Shown here: positions 43,843 through 57,053 of the stretch, piece after piece
Position numbering within the stretch: position 1 is the stretch's first letter
Layout: each line of letters begins with the position of its first letter
Assembly (NCBI GenBank): GCA_965268275.1
Contig: OZ254168.1
Span: 620,001 to 684,000 of the forward strand
DNA: 64,000 bases
From: AAA044-D11 sp965268275
GTDB lineage: Bacteria; Actinomycetota; Actinomycetes; Nanopelagicales; Nanopelagicaceae
Reading direction: 5' to 3'
The notes under the pieces: generated by a model
Seen by the model: the letters and a program-made list of their open reading frames with translations, nothing else
The model's database searches: none
Told to the model about the DNA's origin: nothing
Translations under genes and position numbers: made by a program

Positions 43843-45113
43843 GTTTGGACCTCTTTGCAGATTTAGAATGGCGCGGTTTGTTGGCTCAAACAACCGATCG
43901 TGAAGCGCTAATAAAAGATTTATCAGCGAATCCAACTAAGTTCTACATCGGCTTCGATCCGACAGCTCCGAGTTTGCATGTTGGAAATCTGGTTGTCATT
44001 CTCGTAATGCGACGCTTTCAGTTGGCGGGCCATCTTCCAATTGCCTTAGTTGGGGGAGCGACCGGATTGGTCGGAGATCCAAGTGGCCGCAACGAAGAGC
44101 GCACTCTTAATGAGGAATCAGTAGTCCTTGAGTGGGTCGGAAATATAAAGAAGCAGCTTTCAAAATTTTTGGACTTCGAAACAAAAGTAAATCCGGCAGT
44201 AATGGCAAACAATCTGGATTGGACCAAGCCAGTTTCAGCACTGGAATTTTTACGTGACATCGGTAAGCACTTCAGTGTTAACCAAATGCTTGCAAAGGAT
44301 TCTGTAGCCTCACGCCTAGAAAGCGGCGGTATTTCCTACACTGAATTCTCATATCAGGTATTGCAGGCTTTTGATTTTCTCGAACTTTATCGACGAGACA
44401 ATTGCAAGCTACAACTAGGTGGTTCTGATCAGTGGGGAAATATAGTTGCCGGCCTAGACTTAATCCGCAAGGTTGAAGGTGGTTCTGCACACGCATTTAC
44501 TATTCCACTGATGGCAAAGTCTGACGGTAGTAAATTCGGAAAAACAGCAGGTGGTTCAGTGTGGCTTGATCCCGAGATGACCTCCCCTTACGCCTTTTAT
44601 CAATTCTGGTTTAACACCGAAGATGCAGATGTTGAAAAGTATTTGAAAGTATTTTCATTTAAAGATCGCGCAGAAATTGAACGTCTCATCGAAACCGTTA
44701 AATCAAACCCAGGTGCGCGCGAAGCACAACGAGAACTCGCCCGCGAATTAACGGCAATGGTTCATGGATCAGATCAAAGTGAAAAAGTTGAAGCAGCTTC
44801 TTCTGCATTGTTTGGTCAAGGCGAACTAAGTTCACTTGATGAAAGAACTTTGGCCGCTGCGCTCTCGCAATTACCAAAAGTTTCAATTAAGAAGAACGAA
44901 CCCTTTCCAACTTGGGTTGATCTTCTCGCCGCGACCGGAGTTGTTGAATCCAAATCGGCTGCGCGACGCATTGTTAAAGAGAATGGCGCATACCTAAATA
45001 ACGAAAAAATTTCTGGCGAGGACTTCGCGCCAACAACAGATCATTTAATCCACGGCCGGTTTCTGGTTTTACGCAAAGGAAAGCGCGATTTAGCCTCAGT
45101 CGAGGTTCTTTAA
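43839..45113 (+). CDS. tyrS: Tyrosine-tRNA ligase
   Basis: Class I aminoacyl-tRNA synthetase. 424 residues: HIGH-type motif (HVGNLV) near 44-49, GGSDQWGNI near 190-198, KMSKS-type loop KFGKT near 230, and a C-terminal S4-like RNA-binding domain. The frame extends upstream to 43794 inside argH, but ATG 43839 overlapping the argH stop gives the family start (MSLDLFADLEWRGL). Last protein gene before the rRNA operon. Confidence 0.96.
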   Translation: MSLDLFADLEWRGLLAQTTDREALIKDLSANPTKFYIGFDPTAPSLHVGNLVVILVMRRFQLAGHLPIALVGGATGLVGDPSGRNEERTLNEESVVLEWVGNIKKQLSKFLDFETKVNPAVMANNLDWTKPVSALEFLRDIGKHFSVNQMLAKDSVASRLESGGISYTEFSYQVLQAFDFLELYRRDNCKLQLGGSDQWGNIVAGLDLIRKVEGGSAHAFTIPLMAKSDGSKFGKTAGGSVWLDPEMTSPYAFYQFWFNTEDADVEKYLKVFSFKDRAEIERLIETVKSNPGAREAQRELARELTAMVHGSDQSEKVEAASSALFGQGELSSLDERTLAAALSQLPKVSIKKNEPFPTWVDLLAATGVVESKSAARRIVKENGAYLNNEKISGEDFAPTTDHLIHGRFLVLRKGKRDLASVEVL

Positions 45114-45256
45114 GTCTTTGCCTGAACTGCCGCAATAAACATCCCAAAGAAATTCGCACTCTCTGAGCGTGGAAAAGTGCATTTTTTGCGGTGATTAACC
45201 TCGCATCCAAACCGCCCTTTTTTGGCTCATTTTCGACCTTTCCCAGGGGAGGGAAT

Positions 45257-45285
45257 TTGACCCTTTCTCGGGCATGGGCTATCTT
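45257..45285 (+). promoter_or_regulatory. rRNA operon promoter
   Basis: TTGACC (45257-45262), a 17-bp spacer, TATCTT (45280-45285). Transcription would begin near 45292, about 400 bases before the 16S gene. Confidence 0.65.
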
Positions 45286-45480
45286 TACCCCTCGCTTGCG
45301 AATTGGACGAAAAACCCTTTAAAACCGGGGTAAATAAGGCCAAGCAACGATGTGAAGTAACAAGTATTACCAAGCTCTATGAAGGACTACCGGATTTGCT
45401 CTTCCGTGTGCCTTCCGCTAAGTTTGGCAGTCTGCCCTGCAATCGGTGAGAAATCTCCGAGACCGGTGTGCATTCGTACC

Positions 45481-45501
45481 TTGAGAACTCAACAACGTGC
45501 A
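45481..45501 (+). promoter_or_regulatory. Leader box TTGAGAACT and 5' half of 16S processing stem
   Basis: TTGAGAACT at 45481-45489 is repeated at 47462-47470 before the 23S gene; such copies are conserved in actinobacterial rRNA leaders and linked to antitermination and processing. Bases 45487-45501 are complementary to 47354-47368 (15 pairs, one of them T-G), enclosing the 16S gene in an RNase III-type stem. Confidence 0.75.
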
Positions 45502-45697
45502 AAAAATCAATGCCAATCGGCATATATTGGCCTGCCCCTGTTTTGCAGGAGCAGAAAAAATATGCCAAATTCCTTTGTATTTCCATGACTTCGACGCCCC
45601 TCAAAAGGCGGCGGATATTGGGTACAGAAACAAAAACAATTGGTAAAAATGAAATAGCTATAAACGCTAGTTTCGTTTTTTTGCCAGATCACAACTT

Positions 45698-50610
<4,913 letters not shown>

Positions 50611-50641
50611 TTTTTAATTAACTTTAAGTTGATTAAATGCA

Positions 50642-50661
50642 TCGCGTTCACTGTGTGGTTC
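50642..50661 (+). promoter_or_regulatory. 3' half of 23S processing stem
   Basis: Pairs with 47466-47485. It is followed by an adjacent short hairpin (GTTCCCGA with TCGGGAAC, 50658-50680) that shares four bases with it, so the two structures may be alternatives during processing. The rest of the 23S-5S spacer (to 50759) is AT-rich and has no tRNA. Confidence 0.7.
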
Positions 50662-50759
50662 CCGAGCTACGGTCGGGAACTGTTAAATTTCTAGAAGCTA
50701 TAATTTATTTCATGAATTATTAGTTATATAGAAATGCAACTGACTGATAACTCAATAGA

Positions 50760-50877
50760 GTTTCGGCGGCCATAGCGAGAGGGAAACGCCCGGTCCCATT
50801 CCGAACCCGGAAGCTAAGCCTCTCAGCGTCGATGGTACTGCAAGGGGGACCTTGTGGGAGAGTAGATCGCCGCCGGA
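50760..50877 (+). rRNA. rrf: 5S ribosomal RNA
   Basis: About 118 bases: the 5' GTTTCGGCGGC pairs with the 3' GCCGCCGGAC, with the conserved CATAGCGAGAGGGAAACGCC, CCGAACCCGGAAGCTAAGCC and GGGAGAGTAGATCGCCGCC segments between. Third gene of the rRNA operon, about 150 bases after 23S. Confidence 0.97.
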
Positions 50878-50886
50878 CATCATTAT

Positions 50887-50937
50887 AAAAAGGAGCAACT
50901 CCTTAACTTTGGTTATGGGAATTGCTCCTTTTTTATT
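50887..50937 (+). terminator. Intrinsic terminator of the rRNA operon
   Basis: AAAAAGGAGCAA (50887-50898) pairs perfectly with TTGCTCCTTTTT (50922-50933), a 12-bp stem with a 23-base loop, ending in a T-run. It starts ten bases after 5S. Confidence 0.9.
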
Positions 50938-51018
50938 TCAATTCACAGGTTTTTTACATCAACAGCCTATTACGAATAGCATCGAACTCATTTGATTTTT
51001 TTGGATAATACGGGCTTC

Positions 51019-51033
51019 CTAGAAAATTTCTAG
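51019..51033. repeat. 15-base perfect palindrome upstream of the SSB-like gene
   Basis: CTAGAAA-A-TTTCTAG, 23 bases before the GTG start at 51057. Its position fits an operator, but it does not match a regulator motif I know (it is not a LexA SOS box). Confidence 0.4.
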
Positions 51034-51056
51034 AAACTTTATGAATTGAGTTTCCT

Positions 51057-51446
51057 GTGGCTAATACAAAAGTTAAAAAACAATTTCCTTCGAAGAAGGC
51101 CGCCGTAAAAAAGAAAACCATTCTTGCTCAAGGCCACGAACCTAAGAACGAAGTTAATCTGGTTGGTCGAGTAACTAGTTTGGCCGTTGAGAAATTGCTT
51201 CCAAGTGGCGATCGAGTTGTTGAATTCCGCCTTGTAATTGGTAGGGATAAATCCAGAGGGAGCAAGAAAGAAGTTGATTCTCTTGACATTGCCGCTTGGA
51301 GCTCAAAAACTCGCAGGGCAGCCTTGTCGCTGAAGATTGATACTTGGGTAGAGATAAAGGGGTCCGTAAGAAGGCGCTTTTGGCGGGCTCCAACTGGACT
51401 TGCAAGTCGTTGGCAGGTCGAAGCAAGCGAGGTAGTTCGACTTTAG
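51057..51446 (+). CDS. SSB-like OB-fold protein lacking the acidic tail
   Basis: 129 residues. Residues about 30-129 match the OB fold of single-stranded DNA-binding proteins: NEVNLVGRVTSLAVEKLLPSG, VVEFRLVIGR, SLDIAAWSSKT and DTWVEIKGSVRRRFWR. The N-terminal 25 residues are lysine-rich (KVKKQFPSKKAAVKKK). The protein ends at VEASEVVRL directly after the fold, so it lacks the flexible linker and acidic DDDIPF-type tip used by replicative SSB to recruit partners. GTG start. It is likely a paralogue for repair, uptake or RNA rather than the main SSB. Confidence 0.75.
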   Translation: MANTKVKKQFPSKKAAVKKKTILAQGHEPKNEVNLVGRVTSLAVEKLLPSGDRVVEFRLVIGRDKSRGSKKEVDSLDIAAWSSKTRRAALSLKIDTWVEIKGSVRRRFWRAPTGLASRWQVEASEVVRL

Positions 51447-51459
51447 ATACGGTTAAGCC

Positions 51460-51837
51460 ATGGCATCTGACATAAATACGATTCTCAAAAAGTATCTCGC
51501 GAACCTAGGAAAGAACGAAGAGGCAGCGGTTGAACTAACTCGCAACATTAGGAATTGGGTAGTTCAAAATGGAGAAATCGTTAAACAGCGCATTGAAACA
51601 CAAATAGATGAAACAGCGGTTCGAATGGGTTTTGCTAAGACTAGCGAGATAGAGAATCTGAATAATCGAATAGCCGAACTTGAAAGTCGATTGAAGAATG
51701 TTTCGGTTGGAACGAAAGTTCCTTCAAGCAAATCTAAGAAGTCAGCCGTGAAGAAAAATGCTGCTTCGAAGAAAGTTAGCAAGTTGCCGAAAACTTCGGC
51801 GGCGGTAAAAACCTCGAAGAAGAAGGTTTCTAAATGA
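51460..51837 (+). CDS. Phasin-like coiled-coil protein with lysine-rich tail
   Basis: 125 residues. Residues 1-80 are helical, with heptad-like segments (EIENLNNRIAELESRLKNV) similar to phasin/poly(3-hydroxyalkanoate) granule-associated proteins. Residues 88-125 are almost entirely Lys, Ser, Ala and Val (KKSAVKKNAASKK, KTSKKKVSK), like histone H1-type tails. No catalytic motif. Similar small proteins precede tlyA in other actinobacteria as I recall. The stop overlaps the start of the next small gene (ATGA), implying coupled translation. Nucleic acid binding by the tail is an inference. Confidence 0.7.
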   Translation: MASDINTILKKYLANLGKNEEAAVELTRNIRNWVVQNGEIVKQRIETQIDETAVRMGFAKTSEIENLNNRIAELESRLKNVSVGTKVPSSKSKKSAVKKNAASKKVSKLPKTSAAVKTSKKKVSK

Positions 51838-51989
51838 ATGAATCGCAAAATTCCGAAAGAAGAGATCTTGAGGAAATAAAGACACGAATATCTGAGGTCA
51901 ATCAGAAGCCACTAGATACACACTCGCAAGAATTTGAAGGAATCCATTCTGATTTAGTTCAGGCATTATCGGAAATTGATGGCCTTTAG
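51834..51989 (+). CDS. 51-residue conserved-type hypothetical protein upstream of tlyA
   Basis: Short frame beginning ATGA across the previous stop, coding for an acidic helical peptide (MNESQNSERR ... DLVQALSEIDGL). A similarly small protein sits just before tlyA in mycobacteria, with a comparable C-terminal ALxEIDG pattern as I recall. Ten bases then lead to the tlyA GTG, and AGAGG at its end serves as the tlyA ribosome binding site. Function unknown; possible partner of the neighbouring products. Confidence 0.65.
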   Translation: MNESQNSERRDLEEIKTRISEVNQKPLDTHSQEFEGIHSDLVQALSEIDGL

Positions 51990-51998
51990 AGGTTATTT

Positions 51999-52787
51999 GT
52001 GAAAACAAGGCTGGATGCAGAATTGGTCAGACGCGGATTAGCGCGTTCACGCGATCATGCGGCAGATCTTATTGAATCCCGTTCGGTGCTGGTCACAGGA
52101 ATCCCAGCTTCGAAGCCCGCCACTCAAGTAGACGCGGAAACTTCAATAACTATACAAGGTGAGCGAAGTGACTTTGTTTCTAGAGGCGGACATAAATTAG
52201 CTGGCGCTTTAGATGCTTTTCCAGGAATACTCGTAGCAGGAAAGCGTGCTCTCGATGCTGGCGCTTCAACCGGCGGATTTACTGACGTTCTTTTAAAACG
52301 TGATGTAAAGAATGTGGTTGCTGTCGATGTCGGATATGGCCAACTTGCTTGGGAGCTTCGCAATGATCCAAGAGTTACTATTTTGGATAGAACTAATGTC
52401 CGTCATTTAACAATCGAACAGGTAGGGGAGAGCGTAGATCTCGTAGTCGCTGATCTCTCTTTTATTTCTTTAACCTTAGTTCTTCCCGCATTAGTAACAG
52501 TTTCAAAGACCAGCGCAGATTTTCTCGTTATGGTTAAGCCACAATTTGAGGTGGGTCGAGAGAAGCTGGGTGCAGGTGGCGTGGTGAGAGATAGCGGATT
52601 GCGTAAAAGTGCTGTTCTAGAAGTGGCCGATTGTGCCTACGACATGGGCCTTGGTTGCGAAGGCGTGGTGGCAAGTTCATTACCTGGGCCATCTGGAAAC
52701 GTTGAATATTTTCTCTGGTTGAAGCGCGGCGCCACCGAACTCTCAGAGTCAACCTTAGATACAGCGATTGCGAGTGGACCTCAATGA
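51999..52787 (+). CDS. tlyA: TlyA-type 16S/23S rRNA 2'-O-methyltransferase
   Basis: 262 residues. N-terminal S4 RNA-binding domain (RLDAELVRRGLARSRDHAADLI, residues 3-24) and an FtsJ-like methyltransferase domain: SRGGHKL, SAM motif DAGASTGGFTDVLL near 87-100, VADLSFISL and MVKPQFEVGRE. Family members methylate C1409 in 16S and C1920 in 23S rRNA and confer capreomycin sensitivity. GTG start with AGAGG upstream. Overlaps nadK by four bases. Confidence 0.92.
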   Translation: MKTRLDAELVRRGLARSRDHAADLIESRSVLVTGIPASKPATQVDAETSITIQGERSDFVSRGGHKLAGALDAFPGILVAGKRALDAGASTGGFTDVLLKRDVKNVVAVDVGYGQLAWELRNDPRVTILDRTNVRHLTIEQVGESVDLVVADLSFISLTLVLPALVTVSKTSADFLVMVKPQFEVGREKLGAGGVVRDSGLRKSAVLEVADCAYDMGLGCEGVVASSLPGPSGNVEYFLWLKRGATELSESTLDTAIASGPQ

Positions 52788-53635
52788 AAAGAGTCTTAAT
52801 TGTTGTTCATCCAACACGACCAGCAGCAGCTAAATTTGGCAACTTATTAGCAGAAAAATTCTTGGCGGAAAAATTCGAAGTGTTTTCAAACTTTCCGGAA
52901 CTCATTCCCGGATCAACTTCGATTGAAAAAATCGAAGGAATTTCTGCGGCTGTGGTTTTAGGTGGCGATGGGACCATACTTCGAGCGGCCGAGATAGTTC
53001 GCGGGCACGACATTGCAATTATCGGCGTAAATCTTGGAAATGTAGGGTTCCTTGCGGAAATTGCACAGCCTTCGATTAATGAAATTGTTGAGGCTGTTCA
53101 GAAGGGCAACATTCATAGGGAGCCACGCTTGGTTTTGAAATATGAAATTCTTCGCGGCGGAGCGGTGCTCGACCAAGGTTGGGCTCTTAATGAAGTTGTC
53201 ATCGAGCGAAGTTCAACGCAGATGTTAGAACTTTTTGTGCAAATCGATGGTCGTCCGTTATCGAAGTGGGGGTGCGACGGCGTTATCTGCGCAACTCCTA
53301 CTGGTTCAACTGCGTATGCATTTTCAGCAGGAGGGCCTGTTGTTTGGCCAGAAGTCAGCGCCTTAGTTCTACTGCCGCTCGCTGCGCATGCACTTTTCTC
53401 GAGACCTATGGTTGTTTCTCCTGATTGTGAAGTTGTGATTGATGTTTCCTCTCAGAGCGCTCAAATTTCTTCTGATGGATTGAGGCAAACCGAACTGATC
53501 GCCGGAGATCGAATTGTTCTAACTAAAGACAGCGAACAAATTCAATTGGCATACATAAATGGCGGAGAGTTCACTGATCGGTTAGTGGCTAAATTCAAAT
53601 TGCCGATTGAAGGTTGGCGCGGAGAATCTTCTTGA
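52784..53635 (+). CDS. nadK: NAD kinase
   Basis: Makes NADP+ from NAD+ and ATP or polyphosphate. 283 residues: GGDGTILRAAE near 62-72, NLGNVGFLAE near 85-94, NEVVIERS near 139-146 and the TPTGSTAYAFSAGGP motif near 170-184. Starts within the tlyA stop (ATGA). tlyA-nadK-recN order is conserved in Actinobacteria. Confidence 0.96.
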   Translation: MKRVLIVVHPTRPAAAKFGNLLAEKFLAEKFEVFSNFPELIPGSTSIEKIEGISAAVVLGGDGTILRAAEIVRGHDIAIIGVNLGNVGFLAEIAQPSINEIVEAVQKGNIHREPRLVLKYEILRGGAVLDQGWALNEVVIERSSTQMLELFVQIDGRPLSKWGCDGVICATPTGSTAYAFSAGGPVVWPEVSALVLLPLAAHALFSRPMVVSPDCEVVIDVSSQSAQISSDGLRQTELIAGDRIVLTKDSEQIQLAYINGGEFTDRLVAKFKLPIEGWRGESS

Positions 53636-53657
53636 TTCCGAGCAATCGTCGCAACTG

Positions 53658-53663
53658 TAGGTT
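53658..53663 (+). promoter_or_regulatory. -10 element of recN, leaderless type
   Basis: TAGGTT with six bases to the GTG at 53670, which is in frame with the ATG at 53667 three bases away. If the mRNA is leaderless, GTG 53670 is the likely start. Confidence 0.4.
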
Positions 53664-53666
53664 TGC

Positions 53667-55409
53667 ATGGTGAACAAGAAATTCTCAAGAAGTATTCTGC
53701 GCGAATTAACCATTCGCAATCTTGGAGTGATAGAGACTGCAGAAATTGAATTTAAGTCAGGACTAACGGTATTGACTGGTGAAACCGGAGCCGGAAAAAC
53801 AATGGTTCTGACAGCTCTGAACTTAATCCTTGGCGGAAAGTCAGACTCTGATTTTGTCAGAAGCGGTCAAGAGCGGCTCCTTGTGAGCGGTAAGTTTGAA
53901 ATAGGTGAAGCTTTAAGTCTTGTTGTTGAGGATGTCGGCGGAATTGTCGAAGATAATGAGGTGATAATCAATCGCTCAGTGACTAATCAAGGGAAATCGA
54001 AAATTTCGTTAGGCGGCGCTGTAAGTAGCGCGACACAGGTTAGTGAAATCGCTCAAGAGTTGGTTGAGATTCATGCACAAGCTAGTTCGGCGAGATTGAG
54101 TAAGAGCTCGGTGCAATTGCAACTATTGGATTCTTTCGCTGGTCACGACGGTTTGGTCTCTGCCTATACGACGGACCATGAAGAGTATTTAAATCTTCAA
54201 AAGCGGGTTGCTGAGTTAGCAAGACAGCTTTCTGTACGAGATCTTGAAATCGCTAAGTTGGAAGCAATAGTTAAGGATTTTGAGAGAATCAAACCGCAAC
54301 GTGGGGAGTTGGTGGATCTTGAGAATGAGATAAACAAACTTGGCGCAGTTGAGGAATTAAATACCGGACTTATGCAGGCATTAGGCGTTATCAATGGCGA
54401 AGAAAATTCAGCCATTTCAGCACTCGGTTTATCTAAGAAAATTCTTGAAAATCTCAAGGGCAAGGACTCGGCGCTAGATTCGTTAATCGAAGATCAGTCG
54501 GAGAGCGTTTATAGTTTGATGGAAGTGACGGGAAAAATTGAAAGATATCTATCAGGATTAGAGGCTGATCCAGCAAGGTTTGATTTTCTGCAGCTTAGGA
54601 AAAGTGAATTACTTTTATTAATTAAGAAATATGGCGAAGGCAATGATCGTGACATTGCCTATGCAAACCTACTGGCAGAGGCGGAAGAAGCAAGCCTACG
54701 CTTGGCGGATTTGCAAGGCGGTGATTTGAGACTTGAAGAGTTAAAGCGTGAGAGCGATGCAAAGTTCAAAGAAATGCAAATTTCGGCCAAGAAGCTTTCG
54801 GTATCTAGAAATACGAAAGCAGATAAATTGTCGGAAGCAATTACGAAAGAGCTGGCGCTCCTCGCAATGCCTAATGCAAAGGTGATTGTCTCGGTTTCAC
54901 AAAGTGACGAGACACAACCCAAGAATTATGCAGCTACCGGACTGGATGAAGTCAATTTTTTATTTACTAGCCATATTGAAGGAAAAGCGCTTCTACTTTC
55001 AAAGGGGGCGAGCGGGGGAGAACTTTCAAGAGTTATGTTGGCGGTGGAAGTCGTACTGGCAAAGAATTCTCCAGTTGGGACATATATTTTTGATGAAGTT
55101 GACGCTGGCGTCGGAGGAAAAGCAGCGGTCGAAGTTGGAAAACGCCTGGCCTTACTAGCTAAGAATTCGCAGGTAATAGTTGTAACCCATCTTGCGCAGG
55201 TGGCGACATGGGCAGACAATCATTTAGTTGTGACAAAAAGCGATAGTGGTTCTGTTACTCAGAGCAATATTATTGAAGTCACTGGAACCGAAAGGCGCAA
55301 GGAGATTGCACGATTGTTATCTGGCCAGGATGAGTCTATTTCGGCGCAGGAACACGCTGGAGAATTGCTTGATATGGTCGCTAAAGCATCGGCGGAAATG
55401 ATAGGTTAG
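53667..55409 (+). CDS. recN: DNA repair protein RecN
   Basis: SMC-like ATPase that gathers DNA ends in double-strand break repair. 580 residues: Walker A GETGAGKTM near 37-45, a long central coiled coil (about 155-370) with a hinge, signature SGGELSRVMLAVE near 451-463 and Walker B YIFDEVDAGVGG near 474-485. Start is ATG 53667 or GTG 53670. It is separated from nadK by 31 bases and has its own probable promoter. No LexA box is visible. Confidence 0.96.
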   Translation: MVNKKFSRSILRELTIRNLGVIETAEIEFKSGLTVLTGETGAGKTMVLTALNLILGGKSDSDFVRSGQERLLVSGKFEIGEALSLVVEDVGGIVEDNEVIINRSVTNQGKSKISLGGAVSSATQVSEIAQELVEIHAQASSARLSKSSVQLQLLDSFAGHDGLVSAYTTDHEEYLNLQKRVAELARQLSVRDLEIAKLEAIVKDFERIKPQRGELVDLENEINKLGAVEELNTGLMQALGVINGEENSAISALGLSKKILENLKGKDSALDSLIEDQSESVYSLMEVTGKIERYLSGLEADPARFDFLQLRKSELLLLIKKYGEGNDRDIAYANLLAEAEEASLRLADLQGGDLRLEELKRESDAKFKEMQISAKKLSVSRNTKADKLSEAITKELALLAMPNAKVIVSVSQSDETQPKNYAATGLDEVNFLFTSHIEGKALLLSKGASGGELSRVMLAVEVVLAKNSPVGTYIFDEVDAGVGGKAAVEVGKRLALLAKNSQVIVVTHLAQVATWADNHLVVTKSDSGSVTQSNIIEVTGTERRKEIARLLSGQDESISAQEHAGELLDMVAKASAEMIG

Positions 55410-55415
55410 CGTTCC

Positions 55416-57053
55416 ATGACCGCCCAGCATGTGACCAAGCATCTTTTCGTTACCGGCGGAGTGGCTTCCAGTTTAGGTAAAGGTTTAACTGCTTCCAGTC
55501 TCGGACGATTGTTAACATCCAGAGGACTGCGCGTAACGATGCAGAAACTTGATCCATATTTAAATGTTGATCCCGGCACAATGAACCCTTTTCAACACGG
55601 AGAAGTTTTCGTAACAGATGACGGTGCAGAGACGGACCTAGATATTGGTCATTACGAAAGATTTCTAAATGTTAATCTCCATGGTTCGGCGAACGTAACC
55701 ACCGGTCAGGTTTATTCAAATGTTATTGGCAAGGAGCGACGCGGCGAATATCTGGGGGATACCGTTCAAGTTATTCCTCACATCACCAATGAAATCAAAG
55801 AGCGAATTAAAGCCATGGCAAGCCCAGATATCGATTTGGTCATTACTGAAGTTGGAGGAACCGTTGGAGATATCGAATCTCAACCTTTTCTCGAAGCCGC
55901 GCGCCAAATAAGACAGGATGTCGGTCGAGATAACGTCTTTTATCTACACGTTTCCTTGGTTCCATATATTGGGCCATCAGGAGAACTGAAGACAAAGCCA
56001 ACTCAACATAGCGTTGCAGCTCTGCGCTCTATCGGTATTGCGCCAGATGCGATTGTGATTAGGTCAGATCGTCAGATTCCCGATTCGGTTAAACGCAAGA
56101 TTTCTTCGATGTGCGATGTTGACCTTGAAGCTGTTGTCGCAGCGGTCGACGCACCATCAATTTATGACATACCTAAAGTTCTATTCAATGAAGGATTAGA
56201 TTCGTATGTGATTAGGCGACTTGGATTACCAGCCCAAGATTTGGTTTGGGGCGAGTGGGATGAATTATTGGAACGAGTTCATAACCCAGCCCATCAAGTG
56301 TCCGTTGCGCTTGTAGGTAAATATGTTGATTTACCTGATGCTTATCTTTCGGTGACTGAAGCACTTCGCGCAGGAGGCTTCGCTAATAATGCAAAAGTGA
56401 ATATCAAGTGGGTTGCCAGCGATGATTGTGAAACAACAGATGGCGCACTTTCTGCACTAAAAGATGTGGACGCGATCTGCGTGCCAGGCGGTTTTGGAGT
56501 TCGAGGAATTGAAGGAAAACTGGGTGCTTTAAAATTTGCAAGAGAGAAAAAAATTCCGACATTGGGTTTATGTCTAGGTCTGCAGTGTATGGTCATTGAG
56601 GCTGCAAGAAATTTAGGAAATATAAGTGAGGCAAATTCTGCAGAGTTTGATCCGGAAACAAAGCATCCAGTTATCTCAACAATGCAGAATCAAGAGGATA
56701 TAGTCGCAGGCAAAGGTGACATGGGTGGAACAATGCGACTCGGACTTTATCCAGCAGTTTTAGCCATGGGTTCATTAGTGGCAGAAGTTTACGGAGCAAA
56801 TGAAATTCAAGAACGTCATCGCCACCGATATGAAGTTAACAACAAATACCGAGATCAAATATCGGACACTGGATTAGCTTTCTCAGGTCTGTCACCGGAT
56901 GGAAACCTAGTTGAGTTTGTTGAATTACCACGTTCGGTTCATCCTTACTATGTAGGCACTCAAGCTCACCCAGAGTTCCTTTCGCGCCCAACTTCGGCGC
57001 ACCCGCTTTTTACCGGGTTGATTGCTGCTGCGATAGAAAAAAATGGTAATTAG
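55416..57053 (+). CDS. pyrG: CTP synthase
   Basis: Converts UTP to CTP with glutamine nitrogen. 545 residues: synthetase domain with the P-loop-like GGVASSLGKGLTASS near 14-28 and a class I glutamine amidotransferase domain with the nucleophilic Cys in GLCLGLQC near 388-395 and catalytic His/Glu in HPE near 524-526. TAGGTT lies eight bases before the ATG, suggesting a near-leaderless start. The end overlaps xerD by 11 bases. Confidence 0.97.
   Translation: MTAQHVTKHLFVTGGVASSLGKGLTASSLGRLLTSRGLRVTMQKLDPYLNVDPGTMNPFQHGEVFVTDDGAETDLDIGHYERFLNVNLHGSANVTTGQVYSNVIGKERRGEYLGDTVQVIPHITNEIKERIKAMASPDIDLVITEVGGTVGDIESQPFLEAARQIRQDVGRDNVFYLHVSLVPYIGPSGELKTKPTQHSVAALRSIGIAPDAIVIRSDRQIPDSVKRKISSMCDVDLEAVVAAVDAPSIYDIPKVLFNEGLDSYVIRRLGLPAQDLVWGEWDELLERVHNPAHQVSVALVGKYVDLPDAYLSVTEALRAGGFANNAKVNIKWVASDDCETTDGALSALKDVDAICVPGGFGVRGIEGKLGALKFAREKKIPTLGLCLGLQCMVIEAARNLGNISEANSAEFDPETKHPVISTMQNQEDIVAGKGDMGGTMRLGLYPAVLAMGSLVAEVYGANEIQERHRHRYEVNNKYRDQISDTGLAFSGLSPDGNLVEFVELPRSVHPYYVGTQAHPEFLSRPTSAHPLFTGLIAAAIEKNGN

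Larger units (their letters stand above)
45114..45697 (+). other. rRNA operon upstream region and leader (584 bp)
   Basis: No protein gene is supported here. It holds a weak possible tyrS terminator (45156-45187, five-pair GCACT/AGTGC stem then a T-run), the rRNA promoter (45257-45285), and a leader of about 400 bases with small hairpins (for example 45426-45436), the conserved TTGAGAACT box (45481-45489), the 5' half of the 16S processing stem (45487-45501) and a nested hairpin (GGCATAT 45519-45525 with ATATGCC 45560-45566, inner stem CCTGC/GCAGG). Confidence 0.7.
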
